DNA of 64,000 nucleotides, taken from Epinephelus fuscoguttatus (taxonomy: Eukaryota; Chordata; Actinopteri; Perciformes; Serranidae). The translations under genes were made by a program, and so were the position numbers. The notes under the pieces are model-generated. The model searched no databases. It worked only from the letters and a program-made list of their open reading frames with translations, and was not told the DNA's origin. The stretch's first letter is position 1, and the number at the start of each line of letters is the position of its first letter. The stretch is from positions 1,430,501 through 1,494,500 of the forward strand of contig NC_064767.1 of the NCBI RefSeq assembly GCF_011397635.1, in the 5' to 3' direction. Positions 32,860 through 44,558 of this stretch are shown here, piece after piece.

Positions 32860-33594
32860 ATGCAAACGGTGTCTGTCCCCCAACCACCTAAATTATTTAC
32901 ATCTAAAATTAAACAAAGAAGAGTTGTGCATAACAACCTCATAAAAACTAAAACCTCTTCTGTGACAGAAAGACAAAACAGGAGAATTAAATGTGGACTG
33001 TTAAATATCAGGTCTCTATCGTCTAAAGCAGTGTTAGTAAACGAATTAATATCAGATAATCATATTGATTTACTCAGTCTCACTGAAACCTGGCTGTGTC
33101 AAGATGAACATGTTAGTCTAATTGAATCCACTCCTCCCAGTCATAATAATACCCACATTCCTCGAGGCAGCGGCCGAGGAGGGGGAGTTGCAGCCATTTT
33201 TAACTCTAGCCTGTTAATCAGCCCTAAACCTAAACTAGATTTTAATTCATTTGAAAGCCTCGTTCTTAGTCTTTTACATCCGACCTGGAAAACCTCGCAG
33301 CCACTTTTATTTGTTATAGTGTACCGTGCTCCTGGCCCGTATTCTGAATTTGTATCTGAATTCTCAGAGTTTTTATCCAGTTTAGTTCTTAAATCAGATA
33401 AAGTTATTATTGTAGGCGATTTTAACATTCATGTCGACGTTGATAATGACTCCCTGGCTACCGCGTTTATCTCATTATTAGACTCCATTGGCTTCAGTCA
33501 GGGTGTACATGAACCCACTCACTGTTTTAACCATACCCTCGATCTAGTTCTGACGTATGGAATTGAAATTGATAACCTCAAAGTCTTTTCATAG
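32860..33594 (+). pseudogene. L2 copy B ORF2, endonuclease part
   Basis: Same endonuclease motifs as copy A ([32 protein letters not shown]). A stop codon after NLKVFS separates it from [10 protein letters not shown], the last endonuclease motif, which follows in the same frame. A frameshift or stop near 33,930 follows. Confidence 0.88.
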
Positions 33595-34280
33595 AATCCC
33601 TCGCTATCGGATCATTATCTGATTACTTTTGATTTTTTTTTACTCGATCACACGCCACTCAGCAACAGTTACTATACTAGATGTTTATCAGATAGTGCCG
33701 TCGCAAAATTTAAGGAAAAGATTACTTCGTCGTTAAATTCAATACCAAGTCCTTCAGTAACAGAGGTCTCCTGTACCGACTTTGATCATTTTGTCGATAG
33801 CGCCGTAGGCTCGCTGCGAACAACACTTGACTCTGTAGTTCCTCTTAAAAAGAAGTTAAAAAAGCAAAGAAAGTTCGCTCCTTGGTATAACTCTCAAACC
33901 CGTAAGTTAAAACAAATATCTCGAAAATTTTAAAGGAATTGGCGATTAACCGAACTGGAAGAATCTTGTTTAATCTGGACAGACAGTCTCAAAATTTATA
34001 AGAGGGGCCTCCGCAATGCCAGAGCAAACTATTACTCAGCTCTAATAGAAGACAATAAGAACAACCCCAGGTTTCTTTTCAGCACTGTAGCCAGGCTGAC
34101 TGAGAGTCAGAGCTCTATTGAGCCTTGTATTCCCTTAGCCCTTAGTAGTAATGATTTTATGAGCTTTTTTAATGACAAAATTCTAACTATTAGAATTTTA
34201 GGCAAAATTCATGACCTCCTGCCCTCAGATAGTACCTATCTAACCTCAAACACAGCTGTAAGACCTAATATATATTTAGA

Positions 34281-35847
34281 TTGCTTCTCCCGATTTCTCT
34301 TCAAGAATTGACTGTAGTGATTTCTTCATCTAAATCATCAACGTGTCTCTTAGACCCCATCCCAACTAGGCTACTTAAGGAGGTCTTTCCTTTAGTTAAC
34401 ACTCATATATTAGATATGATCAATATATCCTTATTAACAGGCTATGTACCACAGTCTTTTAAGGTAGCTGTAATTAAACCTCTACTAAAAAAGCCCACCC
34501 TGGATCCAGAGGTGTTAGCCAACTATAGATCAATATCTAATCTTCCCTTTATGTCAAAGATCCTTGAGAAAGTAGTCGCAGACCAGCTGTGTGATTTTCT
34601 CCATGATAATAATTTATTTGAGGAATTTCAGTCAGGATTTAGAGTGCATCATAGCACTGAGACAGCACTAGTTAAAATTACAAATGATCTTCTGATTGCT
34701 TCAGACAAAGGACTTGTCTCTGTACTTGTTTTATTAGATCTTAGTGCGGCGTTTGACACAATTGACCATCAAATTCTACTGCAGAGACTGGATCACTTAA
34801 TTGGCCTAAAAGGTTCTGCACTAAGCTGGTTTAAATCTTATTTATCTGATCGTTTTCAGTTTGTTCACGTTCATAATGAATCGTCCTTACGTACTAAAGT
34901 TTGTTTTGGAGTTCCGCAAGGTTCTGTGCTTGGACCAATCCTATTTACTCCATATATGCTTCCTTTAGGTAACATCATTAGAAATCACTATAAATTTCCA
35001 TTGTTATGTGGATGATACTCAGTTGGATTTATCGATGAAGCCAGAAGAAAGTAATCAATTAACTAAACTCCATAACTGCCTTAAAGACATAAAAACCTGG
35101 ATGAGCACCAATTTCCTGATGTTAAATTCAGACAAAACTGAAGTTATTGTTCTTGGCCCCAAACAACTCAGAGACTCTTTATCTGATGACATAGTTTCTC
35201 TAGATGGCATTGCTCTGGCCTCTAGCACTACCGTAAGAAGCCTCAGAGTAACATTTGATCAAGATTTGTCTTTTAATTCTCATTTAAAACAAACGTCACA
35301 GACTGCATTTTTTCATCTGCGTAATATTGCGAAAATTAGGCCTATCCTGACTCGAAAAGATGCAGAAAAATTGGTCCATGATTTTGTTACCTCAAGGCTG
35401 GATTACTGTAACTCTCTATCATCAGGTAGCTCTAGTAAGTCCTTAAAAACTCTCCAGCTAATTCAGAATGCAGCAGCACGTGTACTAACAGGAACTAAGA
35501 AACAAGATCATATTTCTCCTGTTTTAGCTTCTCTGCACTGGCTCCCTGTAAAATCCAGAACTGAATTTAAAATCCTACTGTTAACTTATAAAGCTCTAAA
35601 TGGTCAAGCTCCGTCATATCTTAGAGAGCTCATAGTGCCATATTATCCCACCAGAACACTGCGCTCTGAGAACGCAGGGTTACTCGTGGTCCCTAAAGTC
35701 TCCCAAAGTAGATCAGGAGCCAGAGCCTTCAGCTATCAGGCTCCTCTCCTGTGGAATCATCTTCCTGTTACGGTCCGGGAGGCAGACACCGTCTCCACAT
35801 TTAAGACTAGACTTAAGACTTTCCTCTTTGATAAAGCTTATAGTTAG
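34281..35847 (+). pseudogene. L2 copy B ORF2, RT and C-terminal part
   Basis: RT motifs [21 protein letters not shown] (Pro to Ser in the RPISN motif), [26 protein letters not shown], then a frameshift before the catalytic box. The next frame reads the box as YVDDTQ rather than YADD, then DIKTWMSTNFLMLNSDKTEV, LDYCNSLSSG, AARVLTG, SFSYQAPLLWNHLP-like sequence and KTFLFDKAYS with a stop at 35,847. The last 279 codons are the longest undamaged L2 frame in the window. Confidence 0.9.
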
Positions 35848-36539
35848 GGCTGGCTCAGGCTTGCCCTGTACCAGCCCCTAGTTAGGCTGACTTAGGCCTA
35901 GTCTGCCGGAGGACCCCCCTATAATACACCGGGCACCTTCTCTCCTTCCCTCCCTCTCTCTCCCTCCCTCTCTCCCTCTCTCTCTCTCATATTCTATTAC
36001 TGCATCTTGCTTACTGTTAATTTATCATGCTGATCTGTTCTGTACGACATCTATTGCACGTCTGTCCGTCCTGGAAGAGGGATCCCTCCTCAGTTGCTCT
36101 TCCTGAGGTTTCTACCGTTTTTTTCCCCGTTAAAGGGTTTTTTTTGGGGAGTTTTTCCTGATCAGCTGTGAGGGTCCTAAGGACAGAGGGATGTCGTATG
36201 CTGTAAAGCCCTGTGAGGCAAATGGTGATTTGTGATATTGGGCTTTATAAATAAAATTGATTGATTGATTGATTGACTGATTGATTGATTGATTGAGTGA
36301 GTGAGTCTGTAAGGGATCGGATTGGAATTGGGCCTTAGTGTGCACTAAAAGAACATGTAAACATCAGAGAGGAGCACTTAAGGAGCAAACTTAGTTATCT
36401 CTCACACATTCAGTCTCTTTCAAACTCAATGTAGATGAATTTGGATTGATGTTTGAGCACTGCTTGGGTGGAGACAGACAGTATTTCGTGATGGAAGTGA
36501 AGGGACCTGGTCCTTAATACTAAGAAACCACGGTCAGAC

Positions 36540-36750
36540 CCTACATTCCTCCTCTACCTCTGGACGTTTGTCCACCCTGTCCCTCAGAGGACCCTGTGGT
36601 CTCTCATTTCAGTCAAGACTCCTCTCTGTTCTGGTCCCACAGTGGTGGAATGAACTTCCTGCTGAAGTCAGGACAGCAGAGTCACTGAATATCTTCCACC
36701 TCAATCTGAAAACCATCTTTCACTCTACATCTTCACACACCTGACAAGTT
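36540..36750 (+). pseudogene. LINE RT C-terminus relic (L2/CR1-like)
   Basis: Translation LSVLVPQWWNELPAEVRTAE then SLNIFHLNLKTIF is the conserved C-terminal end of L2/CR1-type ORF2 (compare LLWNHLPVTVREADTVSTF in the copies above). It is short, divergent and unlinked to the L2 copies, hence a separate old insertion. Confidence 0.6.
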
Positions 36751-37201
36751 CTTACAAACATCTCAATGCTGTTAAAATAAAAACCTTCATCACTTGAACT
36801 GTAGCTCTCTGACACATGTTCAGTTGTTTATTTGAGAGGGATGCACTTTTATTTTCTGATGACATCGACCTGATGCTGATCAGTTTGATTGAACCTGTTG
36901 TCAGTCACTGTGGACTGTAATGTCCTCTGTTCCTCACTGATTGCCTGTATTCATACAGACTGTGATGACTGTAGTTTGGACACATATCAGATCATAGAAT
37001 CTCTTCATGTTTTATCCAGGAAGTGACTGATGACCTGACATGTAGTTTTAGTTTGACTCTATGGTCCTTTTCACCCAACAGGACAAAATATCAGCAGCCT
37101 CCACTGCCCACTTTTCTTTATAGAGAACTTAAATATCAGCAGCAGGAGACCAGTTAAACTGGGAAGCTGTCAGCTTCATTTGACATTTAATGTCAGCTTA
37201 C

Positions 37202-37339
37202 TGTGCAGCAGAGAGTTTTTGTCCTTTAAGATCGATGCCATGTTCATGTGACGGGTCAGACTTGGGGGACACACAGCTGGGGTCAGGGTCAGGGTCAGGT
37301 TCAGGTTCAGGTCCAGGTGAGTCTGGTCTCTGATGGATC
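37202..37339 (-). CDS. NLR gene 1: 138-bp N-terminal exon
   Basis: Acceptor GTGTGCTAG, donor GTAAGCTG, coding IHQRPDSPGPEPEPDPDPDP then SCVSPKSDPSHEHGIDLKGQ. RIHQRPDSPGP and SCVSxKSD are hallmarks of the variable N-terminus of fish NLR-C. The Pro-Glu/Pro-Asp run comes from a hexanucleotide repeat at about 37,280-37,315, so its length is probably polymorphic. Phase 2-2, matching the 114-bp exons. Confidence 0.82.
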
Positions 37340-37835
37340 CTAGCACACAGAGAGGAAGACCAGCAGGGAGGGAAATTCAGTTTTTAGTCTTCAGCCTCAG
37401 CAGCTGCTGGAGAAACTATCAGATATCAACAGGAAAAGGATCAACACAGCAATGTTTAACTAGAACTGAATTTACTGAAGAAAATGTGTGTGAGTGCTGA
37501 CAGCTGAAGATTATGGTTTAACAAGGTGGAGTTATGTGTCACATAAGGGGAACTCAACACTATATTTTCTGTCACAGCTGGGATTTGAACTGATAATGTT
37601 TCATCAGTGAGGTGCACACTGCACCAAGGAAGCTAATGTCTGACACAGAGATACATGTATACTTGTCTTTATGCTGCAACAAATGATTAATTCACTGTCA
37701 ATGAATCTGCAGATGATATTCTCCAAAAACAGTTTGATGTACAAATGAAAAAAAAAGATATTCAGTTTAAAGAGTTGATGAACATGTTGAAGGTGAAACA
37801 GGATCAAATGTGATGTCAAGTGTTGAGTGTGATAC

Positions 37836-37865
37836 CTTTTCATGTTGGTGATAACCTGCAGCCTC
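37836..37865 (-). CDS. NLR gene 1: candidate 30-bp exon
   Basis: Acceptor CTTCATCAG preceded by a pyrimidine-rich tract made of TCTG repeats, donor GTATCACA, coding RLQVITNMK and leaving AG, which the 138-bp exon completes to Arg before IHQRPD. Phase agrees with the next exon. Support comes only from splice sites and phase. Confidence 0.45.
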
Positions 37866-38089
37866 CTGATGAAGACAGACAGACAGACAGACAGACAGGT
37901 TCATCATTAGACTTTAAAGTGTTTGTTGTCAGATAAACTTTGTGCTGTGGAGTCTGGATCAAAGACAGGAGGTGAACACATGAACCAACAGAGACACATT
38001 AGAGACTGGAATCAATCAAAGGTCCACTTACTCAGTTTCTTCTCATGGACTTCATCACTCTGCAGCTCTCTGCTGTCTGGACCAGGTCT

Positions 38090-40330
38090 GTGGACACAAA
38101 GAGTTTTCTGTTGATCTGAGTGGGACCATGTGCTCCATCAGGACTCAGACTGGAGGCAGACTGGCTCTTTTAAGCCCTCTTCACACAGGAAATATGTGAC
38201 ACTGCTGCCGTCATGGATTTGTTATTTGCTCAGTGAGACAGAGGAGACGTTTACGCTGATGTTTCTTACAGCTTCATTCACACATGGCAGCACATTTATG
38301 GACAGAGACTCCATGAGAGAGAGAACAACAGTGAGTGAAATGATGTGAAGGAAGAAGAAGGTTTTCTCAGCCTCTGTTAGAGTTCATAATGTGTCCTCTT
38401 CTACACCACAGGGACACACTTCATGTTGCTTTGTCTTTGTCTGTCTTTGGGAATGACCTCACTTTTCACTTGTGTTTGAGCGACTCTGAAAAGCTCTTCA
38501 ACATTTCAAATGTTCCAATGTGCTCGTCACATCATCCACAATCAATCCCATCAGCTCCCAGAGACTTTCTACCTTCATCTGTAGAGGAAACACTGAGAGC
38601 ATCAGTCCAATCATTGATCAGCACGTCATCACTCATTCATCCTTTACATCATTTCTCCTGGACTCAACCTCCTGATTATCACTGATGGACTCTGAGTCAC
38701 GTGACGTCCACCACTAATGTCTCTTCTCAGTCAGGCTGTTGGTGGATCTGTGGCCCTCTGGTGGCACAAAGGGAAACTGCAGCATGTCACTTTGAGCTGA
38801 CACACTCAGTTCACCCAAAATAATAACAGCCATCATTATTTCTGTGCTGATTGAATATGGCTGATGTGCTTTGAACACCTTCTTTATGCAGACGCTCACT
38901 TACAAACATAAAACCAGTTTCTCTCTAAATGTCATCGACCAGTAAAAACTTTCATGTCCTGATGGATCATCACCAGGATCACGTTTCTGTCTCAACATGA
39001 AGATTAAAGAGGGAAATTAATTCTTTTAAAACTGAACTCAACTTTAAAATAAAGTCAGAAACACCAACATGACAAAAACTAGATCACATATTAAATTCTA
39101 CTGGAACTGTGCGTTCCAACTGTGCAGTATGCCAAAAATACCAGAATGTTCTACTCCATCCTGTCGTGTTTTACAGTTTACAATCCAGCACGCTTTTCTG
39201 TTTATTCTGACCCACAATCCTCTGCACAGCGGACGATACGTCACATCGACTGAGCTGCAGACACATGACAGCTTTACATCTGTAAGGGAAGTGTCCTTTA
39301 AAATGACACACAGATATTACCCAGCTGATCATTATCTTGTCAAGTTGAAAGGCAGTCCAAAGATGCATCCCAGGCTCTCTGACTGGAGTTAAAAATCATA
39401 GAAAGAAAGTGCAAATGAAAATGAAGTAAATGTAGTGTTTACTATGAGTACTTTACATATCTAGTAACAAGACAACAGGTTCAATGCCAAATAAAAAGAA
39501 ACAACAGTGAGATGAAGTAAGAATTGTTCTATATTGTGACAAACCTGCACATTAAGTGACAGGAAATGAAAAATATGCATTTTTGGACTGCCTGCCTGTA
39601 CCATGGACTTTTACACTGAGTGAGCTGGACAGTCCTTGTTTTTTATCTGTATGTGACTATTTGCCCCGTCCTCCAAGAGCACCTGATGTTTTACAGCTAA
39701 CTACATAGAGCCTTAACCCAGTGCAGCACTCCCTGTTTGTTTCCTCATTATCATATCTACAAATCTAAGTACAACAACTGGAGACGCTCATTTGGTAGAT
39801 TTGAAAATGAAACCAAACAACACATCAAAAACATCTTCTCCTCAGAAAATGAGAAGGCTATTCACACCATGAATTTGTGTCTTCTGGCTCTGTAGCTGTG
39901 GATGAAAGAGGCGTTAGCTTTGTCTCCATGGTAACGAGTAAAGCAGCAGGAGGGTCAAAGTTCAGGTTGTCCTGTTATGAGACAGTAGTCTGTCCTGATT
40001 GTGTGCAGACTGCATGGAACAGGAGGTACTTTTTAAGGGCAGCTGCAGGACCTACTAAACGTAAAAAGGATGTGATTCGGAGCGCACCCAAAGTTTCCTC
40101 TGAACAAAAAGGATCCAAAGTGTCCGTGCGTCATGACGCGGAGAGCTCTGATCCCAGCATGCGCTCAAGTGCGCCACAGGTGCGTAACAGAGCAAATGAA
40201 CCCAAAGTGCGTTTTGCGCGCTCTCGACCCCGACGCACTGAACCGAAAGTAACTGACTGAGACTTGCGCGCACCCTTATCTGTTTATTCAAACACTGACA
40301 CGCGCGTGCAAATAACTAAGGAGCCTCTCT
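38090..40330. other. no securely recognisable exon (5' intron of NLR gene 1)
   Basis: Mostly single-copy-looking sequence. A CpG-rich patch lies at about 40,050-40,290 (many CG dinucleotides such as TTTTGCGCGCTCTCGACC), unusual for this AT-rich window, and may be part of the promoter region of the minus-strand NLR gene. Open frames of 100-130 codons here show no domain. Confidence 0.4.
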
Positions 40331-40333
40331 CTA

Positions 40334-40546
40334 CTAAAAAAAACATGTTACTGTGCGCTTGCGTGGACCTTTAACTTTTCTTTTATAGTCTAAATAGTTG
40401 GTGACAAACTGTGAGAGTAAGAAGTGAAGAGTGTTAAAGTCCGGACTGAAGAGTTTGTGTTCTTCTTCAGAGGGTTTGGAGGGACGTGTCTGTCCGGTCC
40501 TCACTGATCCTCCTCTCATGGTGGAAACTGAACTCCACTTTAACAA
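40334..40546 (-). CDS. candidate first exon of NLR gene 1
   Basis: Minus-strand open frame starting MRGGSVRTGQTRPSKPSEEE. A donor-like GTGAGGACC follows the first codons at about 40,505, so the exon may be very short. It lies just downstream (in transcription) of an IRF/ISRE-like site and a GC box. I cannot match it to a known NLR first exon. Confidence 0.25.
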   Translation of the reverse strand: MLKWSSVSTMRGGSVRTGQTRPSKPSEEEHKLFSPDFNTLHFLLSQFVTNYLDYKRKVKGPRKRTVTCFF

Positions 40547-40662
40547 GTTTCTACAGGAAGTGAACTAACAAAGAGTCATTCAAGAGTCACACAGTGAAAA
40601 GTGTCAAAGCTTACAAACCTTTAGATGGAGACAAGAAGCTGCGACACGACGACGAGCACACG

Positions 40663-40692
40663 AAGTGAAACTAAAGTGCCAACAGGAAGGAA
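40663..40692 (-). promoter_or_regulatory. ISRE/IRF-like site and GC box upstream of NLR gene 1
   Basis: AAGTGAAACTAAAG (40,663-40,676; CTTTAGTTTCACTT on the gene strand) contains the IRF core AANNGAAA followed at the right spacing by a second AAA. A GGGGCGG box lies a few bases further, at 40,693-40,699. The position is about 130-180 bp upstream of the candidate start at 40,546. Interferon control of fish NLR genes is plausible but unproven here. Confidence 0.35.
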
Positions 40693-41179
40693 GGGGCGGT
40701 GACAAACAGCTGCTCTCACATCAGTCTCATTCTTCACATCCACCCAGTGCCGCCTCCACACTGCAGGTGGCGCCCTCGGCCCAAATATACAGCAGCTCCA
40801 ATATGAATGGACAGCAGCAGAATCTTCATATAGTCAGTGAGACATATTAATACACAGCTGCCCAAATGTCTCTTACAGTCCATCTGTCAGTGAGTTCAGA
40901 CAGATTAAAGCCAGATGTTAGGTGTTAGTATTCTGACTGAGAGGCAAGCTGAGGATTGTTTTATTTATTTTGAGGCTGATGTTGGCCAAAAGTTCATCTG
41001 CTCACTGCAAGATATGATCTCCTACACACAAGACATTATCCTGACTGAGGACATATTATCTTCTACATACCAGATCATGTCTCCTAACATGTGTTCACTA
41101 TCTCCTAACCTTGTGCACGAACAGTGTGAAAAGGAAGTGCACAAAATTGTGTTAGAAAACATTAGCTGTTGAAATGTTT

Positions 41180-42866
41180 GAACAGTATGTAAGGGTTAAT
41201 ACTCTGAAAAGGGACAAACCTTTGTCTGTATAATGGTACTCAAAGTGGAACATCTGATACCAGATAACTACCATCATGGAGACAAAGTTAACTGGCATAA
41301 GAACAACTGAAAGCACAGGAGAACAAAGCTGCGGGACATTCGCAACATCAAAACACATGAATAATAGCTGCCACAAGATGTCAGCAGAGCTTCATGTTTC
41401 TTCACACTGACATCACACACGACGAGGGTTTCATCAACAAATGAGGACTTCTACTTCTTAATACTTGTTGAATGCCCCTCAGGACTTCTTGTGTTTAACA
41501 CCAACAGTGTTGCTATGATCATATATGATCCTGAAGAGCCATAATACATGTGTACATGTTTCAGAGTGTGACAGTGTGGAGAAATGAAAGCAGCTCACAC
41601 ACCAGTGTCCATGTTGGGAAGTTTTCTCCCTCATTTACAAAATGTTACACAAACACAGGACTTTCACTCAGGAGACCACTGCTGGTGTCCTGTGTGACAC
41701 TAAAAGTTAAAAGTATTTCCATCCTTTTTGTGGAAGAATATAAACCCAGTGGAGCCCTTAGATCTTATCTTAAAGTACCTCAACTGTAACTACTTCAATA
41801 AATCTGTCCAGTTCAGTTCAGTTCAGTTCAGTTCAGTTCATAAACAATTGTGGCAGCAGCTCTTCTGTTTGTTCAAAATAGAAGAAAATAAATAAAAACA
41901 CACACAGTCAACTTCAATAAAATAAGAAACACTCTGAATTAACATTAAGTGAAGTGACGCAGTATATCTCAATATACTCACTCCATTCTGTCTTTCTGCA
42001 CTAACTCAGGTACACATGTGGTAATGGCAGTGGCAGCAGTCATCAACCTCATACAGCACTACATGATGAAAATAAACATCATTTTCGGGCACTGTACACA
42101 CAATGAACATTCTCAAGCATGAATGATAACAAAATATATGTCTGTAAAATGAACTTTCAATACTCTGAGGAAGTAGGAACACTGCAGTCCTCTCATGAAT
42201 TACTCTGCTGCATATGGAAACAATCTGTAAACATTGGACGGCCTAAATCACCATCTGCAGCACATAATACACTTGGTACTTCTGTTCAATCATATTGATG
42301 CACATCTTTCAATTGTTTTGTACAGAGATAACATTTCAAAACATACTTACCTCCTGGAGGAATAGCAAAATGCCCCAGAGGACAACAGGTGAGTCACGAG
42401 AAGGAAAGTTCTTCACTTCCTGTTTTCCTCTTGCAGTATTTCCTCCAGATCTTCTCTCATTTTAGGGACACCCAAAGGGACATTGTGTTTTCCACTGGGC
42501 TACATTCATAACCACTTTCACATCTGAAGTCTGAAAACTCAGCTGTTCTCCTGTGCCTTCAATTGATCTGTGTCTCTGCTGCACCTATATTTCCTTTGTT
42601 GAATTTGAGGCAACTTTTACAGCACTGTAACTGTGTTTCTGGTAAATCCATTCAAATTGTAATTAACTTCATCTAATTTAAATTGGATATTATCTCAAAT
42701 GATTTTATTCTCTTTTTTATTACTTATTGTGTTATGTGTTATTCTCATGTTTTGTTGCCTTTGTAAAGCACTGTGATTTGCCTCCTTGTTTGGGATGTGC
42801 ACGCTATTCAAATAAAGCTACCATGCCTTCATGCAGTGAGTTAGCCAAAGCAAGGCATTTACAGTA
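41180..42866. repeat. duplicated NLR 3'-flank block, right copy
   Basis: Right-hand copy of 7820-9157. It continues directly into the 3' flank of the second NLR copy. It contains a GTTCA pentanucleotide run (about 41,810-41,840) and a segment absent from the left copy (about 42,055-42,400) that includes the consensus donor GTAAGTATG on the minus strand near 42,350. Confidence 0.85.
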
Positions 42867-43267
42867 AATGTAGCAGAGTAAATGTTTGACTCATTGGAAC
42901 ACAGACAGGAAGTGCAACACTTTATTCTGAAAGGATTCACAGGAAATGCTAGTATGCAGTTGTGTGTATGAATATGAACAGTGTTGTATGGAGAGAGCTG
43001 CAGTTACTCACTCTGACCACTGGAGGAAAACTTTGGAGGGAGAATGAAGAGAAATTAAAAGTTTACACAAAAATCATCAATAAAAACAGTCGAGCAGAAA
43101 ACGAATCATCTGTGGAGTCCAGAGTGTTTTCTTTAGCGCCACCCTCAGGACAAACTCACATCCTACACACATTCTCTGAACTACCATCAGCTGTGTGTGA
43201 TCCTGTACAGACTGAACTATCTGTTCAGCAGTGAGAAAGTTTCTCTAACAGGAGGAGACTCTCCCTC

Positions 43268-43818
43268 CTACAGAGAACACAGAGACACTGAGGAACCAGG
43301 TGACCAGAGCCCAAACCCAGGATAAAGAGGTTCAGTGAATGTGGTGTTGAAGGTGTGGAGGTGGATCAGTGTGTCAGAGGAGACTCTGAAGAAGGACAGA
43401 GTGCCAGCAGGACAGTCCACATACACTGCTACTCTACCAGAGGAGGAGGAGGAGGAGGAGGAGGAGGAGGAGGAGGAGGAGGATGTTCCTCTCTTATTGT
43501 GCCAGACAGAATAACCACCATCAGAGCAGTTCAGACTCCAGGACTGATCATTCCTTCCAAACACACAGTCCTCTCTGTCTCCTCTCCTCCTGATTCCTCT
43601 GTAACTCACTGATATATAAACTCTTCCTCTCCACTCGACCTCCCAGTAACAGCGACCAGTCAGACCAGTTCTACACAGCAGCTGAGCCCAGTGGTCAAAC
43701 CTGTCTGGATGATCAGGATATGACTGATCCTCCTCCACACGTGTCACCGTCCTGCTGTTGTCAGACAGTTTGAGGTGTCTGTTCACTGTGTTTGTGTCGA
43801 TTGTGAGTTCACAGGAAT
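43268..43818 (-). CDS. NLR copy 2: B30.2 exon
   Basis: 551 bp, 18 bp longer than in copy 1 because the loop before GRVAVYVDC has 15 serines instead of 9. Other differences cluster in the same part of SPRY: VFGRNDQSWSLNCSDGGYSV here versus GFGRNDQSWCLNRFDGGYFV in copy 1. Frame intact to the stop at 43,268. Confidence 0.9.
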
Positions 43819-43940
43819 CTGATGGAGAGAAGAAGACACAATACAGCTGCAGTTATTCATCTATCATCACTCTGATGATGACATCAGAGATTTGAATGAG
43901 TGATGTCACAGTTTGAAGATCAAATGAAAAACACACTTAC

Positions 43941-43987
43941 ACTTCCTCAGACCTGGTCTCAACCATCGGACTCCAGCAGGCTCCACC
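43941..43987 (-). CDS. NLR copy 2: 47-bp linker exon
   Basis: Identical in length and borders to 15,992-16,038 (VEPAGVRWLRPGLRK). Splice sites intact. Confidence 0.88.
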
Positions 43988-44558
43988 CTGAAAGGAGGAG
44001 GGGGGTCAGAGCAGCACTTCCTCTTTCACCATGGAAACATGGACATTACATCACTCTCATACACACAGCTTTGTTATTGTCTCCACATGGACTGACATGT
44101 TCATCACTTATTATTAATCAGCTGATATTGTTTTAGTTCAGTGTACCTGAGCAGGTGGTGTTTCAACACTTTACTGTGGGTTCATCACCACCACACAACA
44201 CTTGACCATTACAGTCAGCTGATCCATTGTCAATATACAAGTATTGGAGCTTTGAAACCACCTGTTTTACTCCTGATGAGTGACCTCCTTTGTTTGTGTC
44301 ATAATGACTGTTGTCTGTCACAAGTAAAGGAGACACAACCTCTGATGGAGGAGGTCGGGGTGGATGGATGGATGGGTTAGGGTTGCTGTTCACATCCTGT
44401 CTCCTAGCAACAGTCAGCACTGGTTTTTATCATCTGTAATCTGGAGCTGAAAATATGACAGTAGTAGTAGTACAGTAGTTTCTGTGATGAGTCCCACAAC
44501 CAGTCGACTCTTATCAGCCAGGGAACTCTCTGTCATTATTTGATATGAGCCCACGAAC

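Larger units (their letters stand above)
31655..36297 (+). mobile_element. L2 LINE copy B, near full length
   Basis: 5' UTR homologous to copy A from about GCTGACGTATTGCGG, ORF1, ORF2, 3' UTR with CT-rich tract (35,940-35,988) and ATTG tail (36,258-36,297). Not interrupted by Rex1, so it is the reference for reading copy A. Inactive because of stops and frameshifts. Confidence 0.92.
31007..36334. mobile_element. TIR DNA element containing L2 copy B
   Basis: A perfect 17-bp terminal inverted repeat, GGCCCAATTCCAATCCG at 31,007-31,023 and its reverse complement at 36,318-36,334, brackets L2 copy B. Without the L2 the element is about 0.7 kb. I could not define a target-site duplication, and the superfamily is unknown. 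It carries one exon-like open frame (31,158-31,289) with a good splice donor. Confidence 0.7.
15339..37865 (-). pseudogene. NLR-C (NLRC3-like) gene, whole span, one frameshift
   Basis: This is the minus-strand gene model for a cytosolic fish-specific NOD-like receptor. Exons (high to low): 37,865-37,836; 37,339-37,202; 30,771-30,658; 29,751-29,638; 20,528-20,415; 20,174-20,096; 19,952-19,724; 19,564-17,763; 17,671-17,498; 17,133-16,960; 16,038-15,992; 15,871-15,339. Every junction has AG/GT borders and the codon phases agree throughout, apart from an apparent 2-bp deletion in the NACHT exon near 18,901. From the 138-bp exon the coding chain is about 1,170 codons. The first exon is not securely identified (candidate near 40.5 kb). 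Introns hold two L2 elements and a Rex1-like LINE. It may be a functional gene with an assembly error or a recent pseudogene. Confidence 0.75.

Noticed and set aside
38032-38087. 56-bp minus-strand segment with acceptor and donor coding PGPDSRELQSDEVHEKKL
   Set aside because: Splice borders are good and the peptide looks NLR-like, but its phase does not fit the following 30-bp exon, so it is not in the model.
39877-40260. 127-codon plus-strand frame in a CpG-rich patch
   Set aside because: Arg/Ser/Pro-rich composition follows from the CpG-rich DNA, and no homologue or splice context is recognisable.
43355-43612. Plus-strand frame with a polyglycine run
   Set aside because: It is the antisense shadow of the serine tract in the B30.2 exon.
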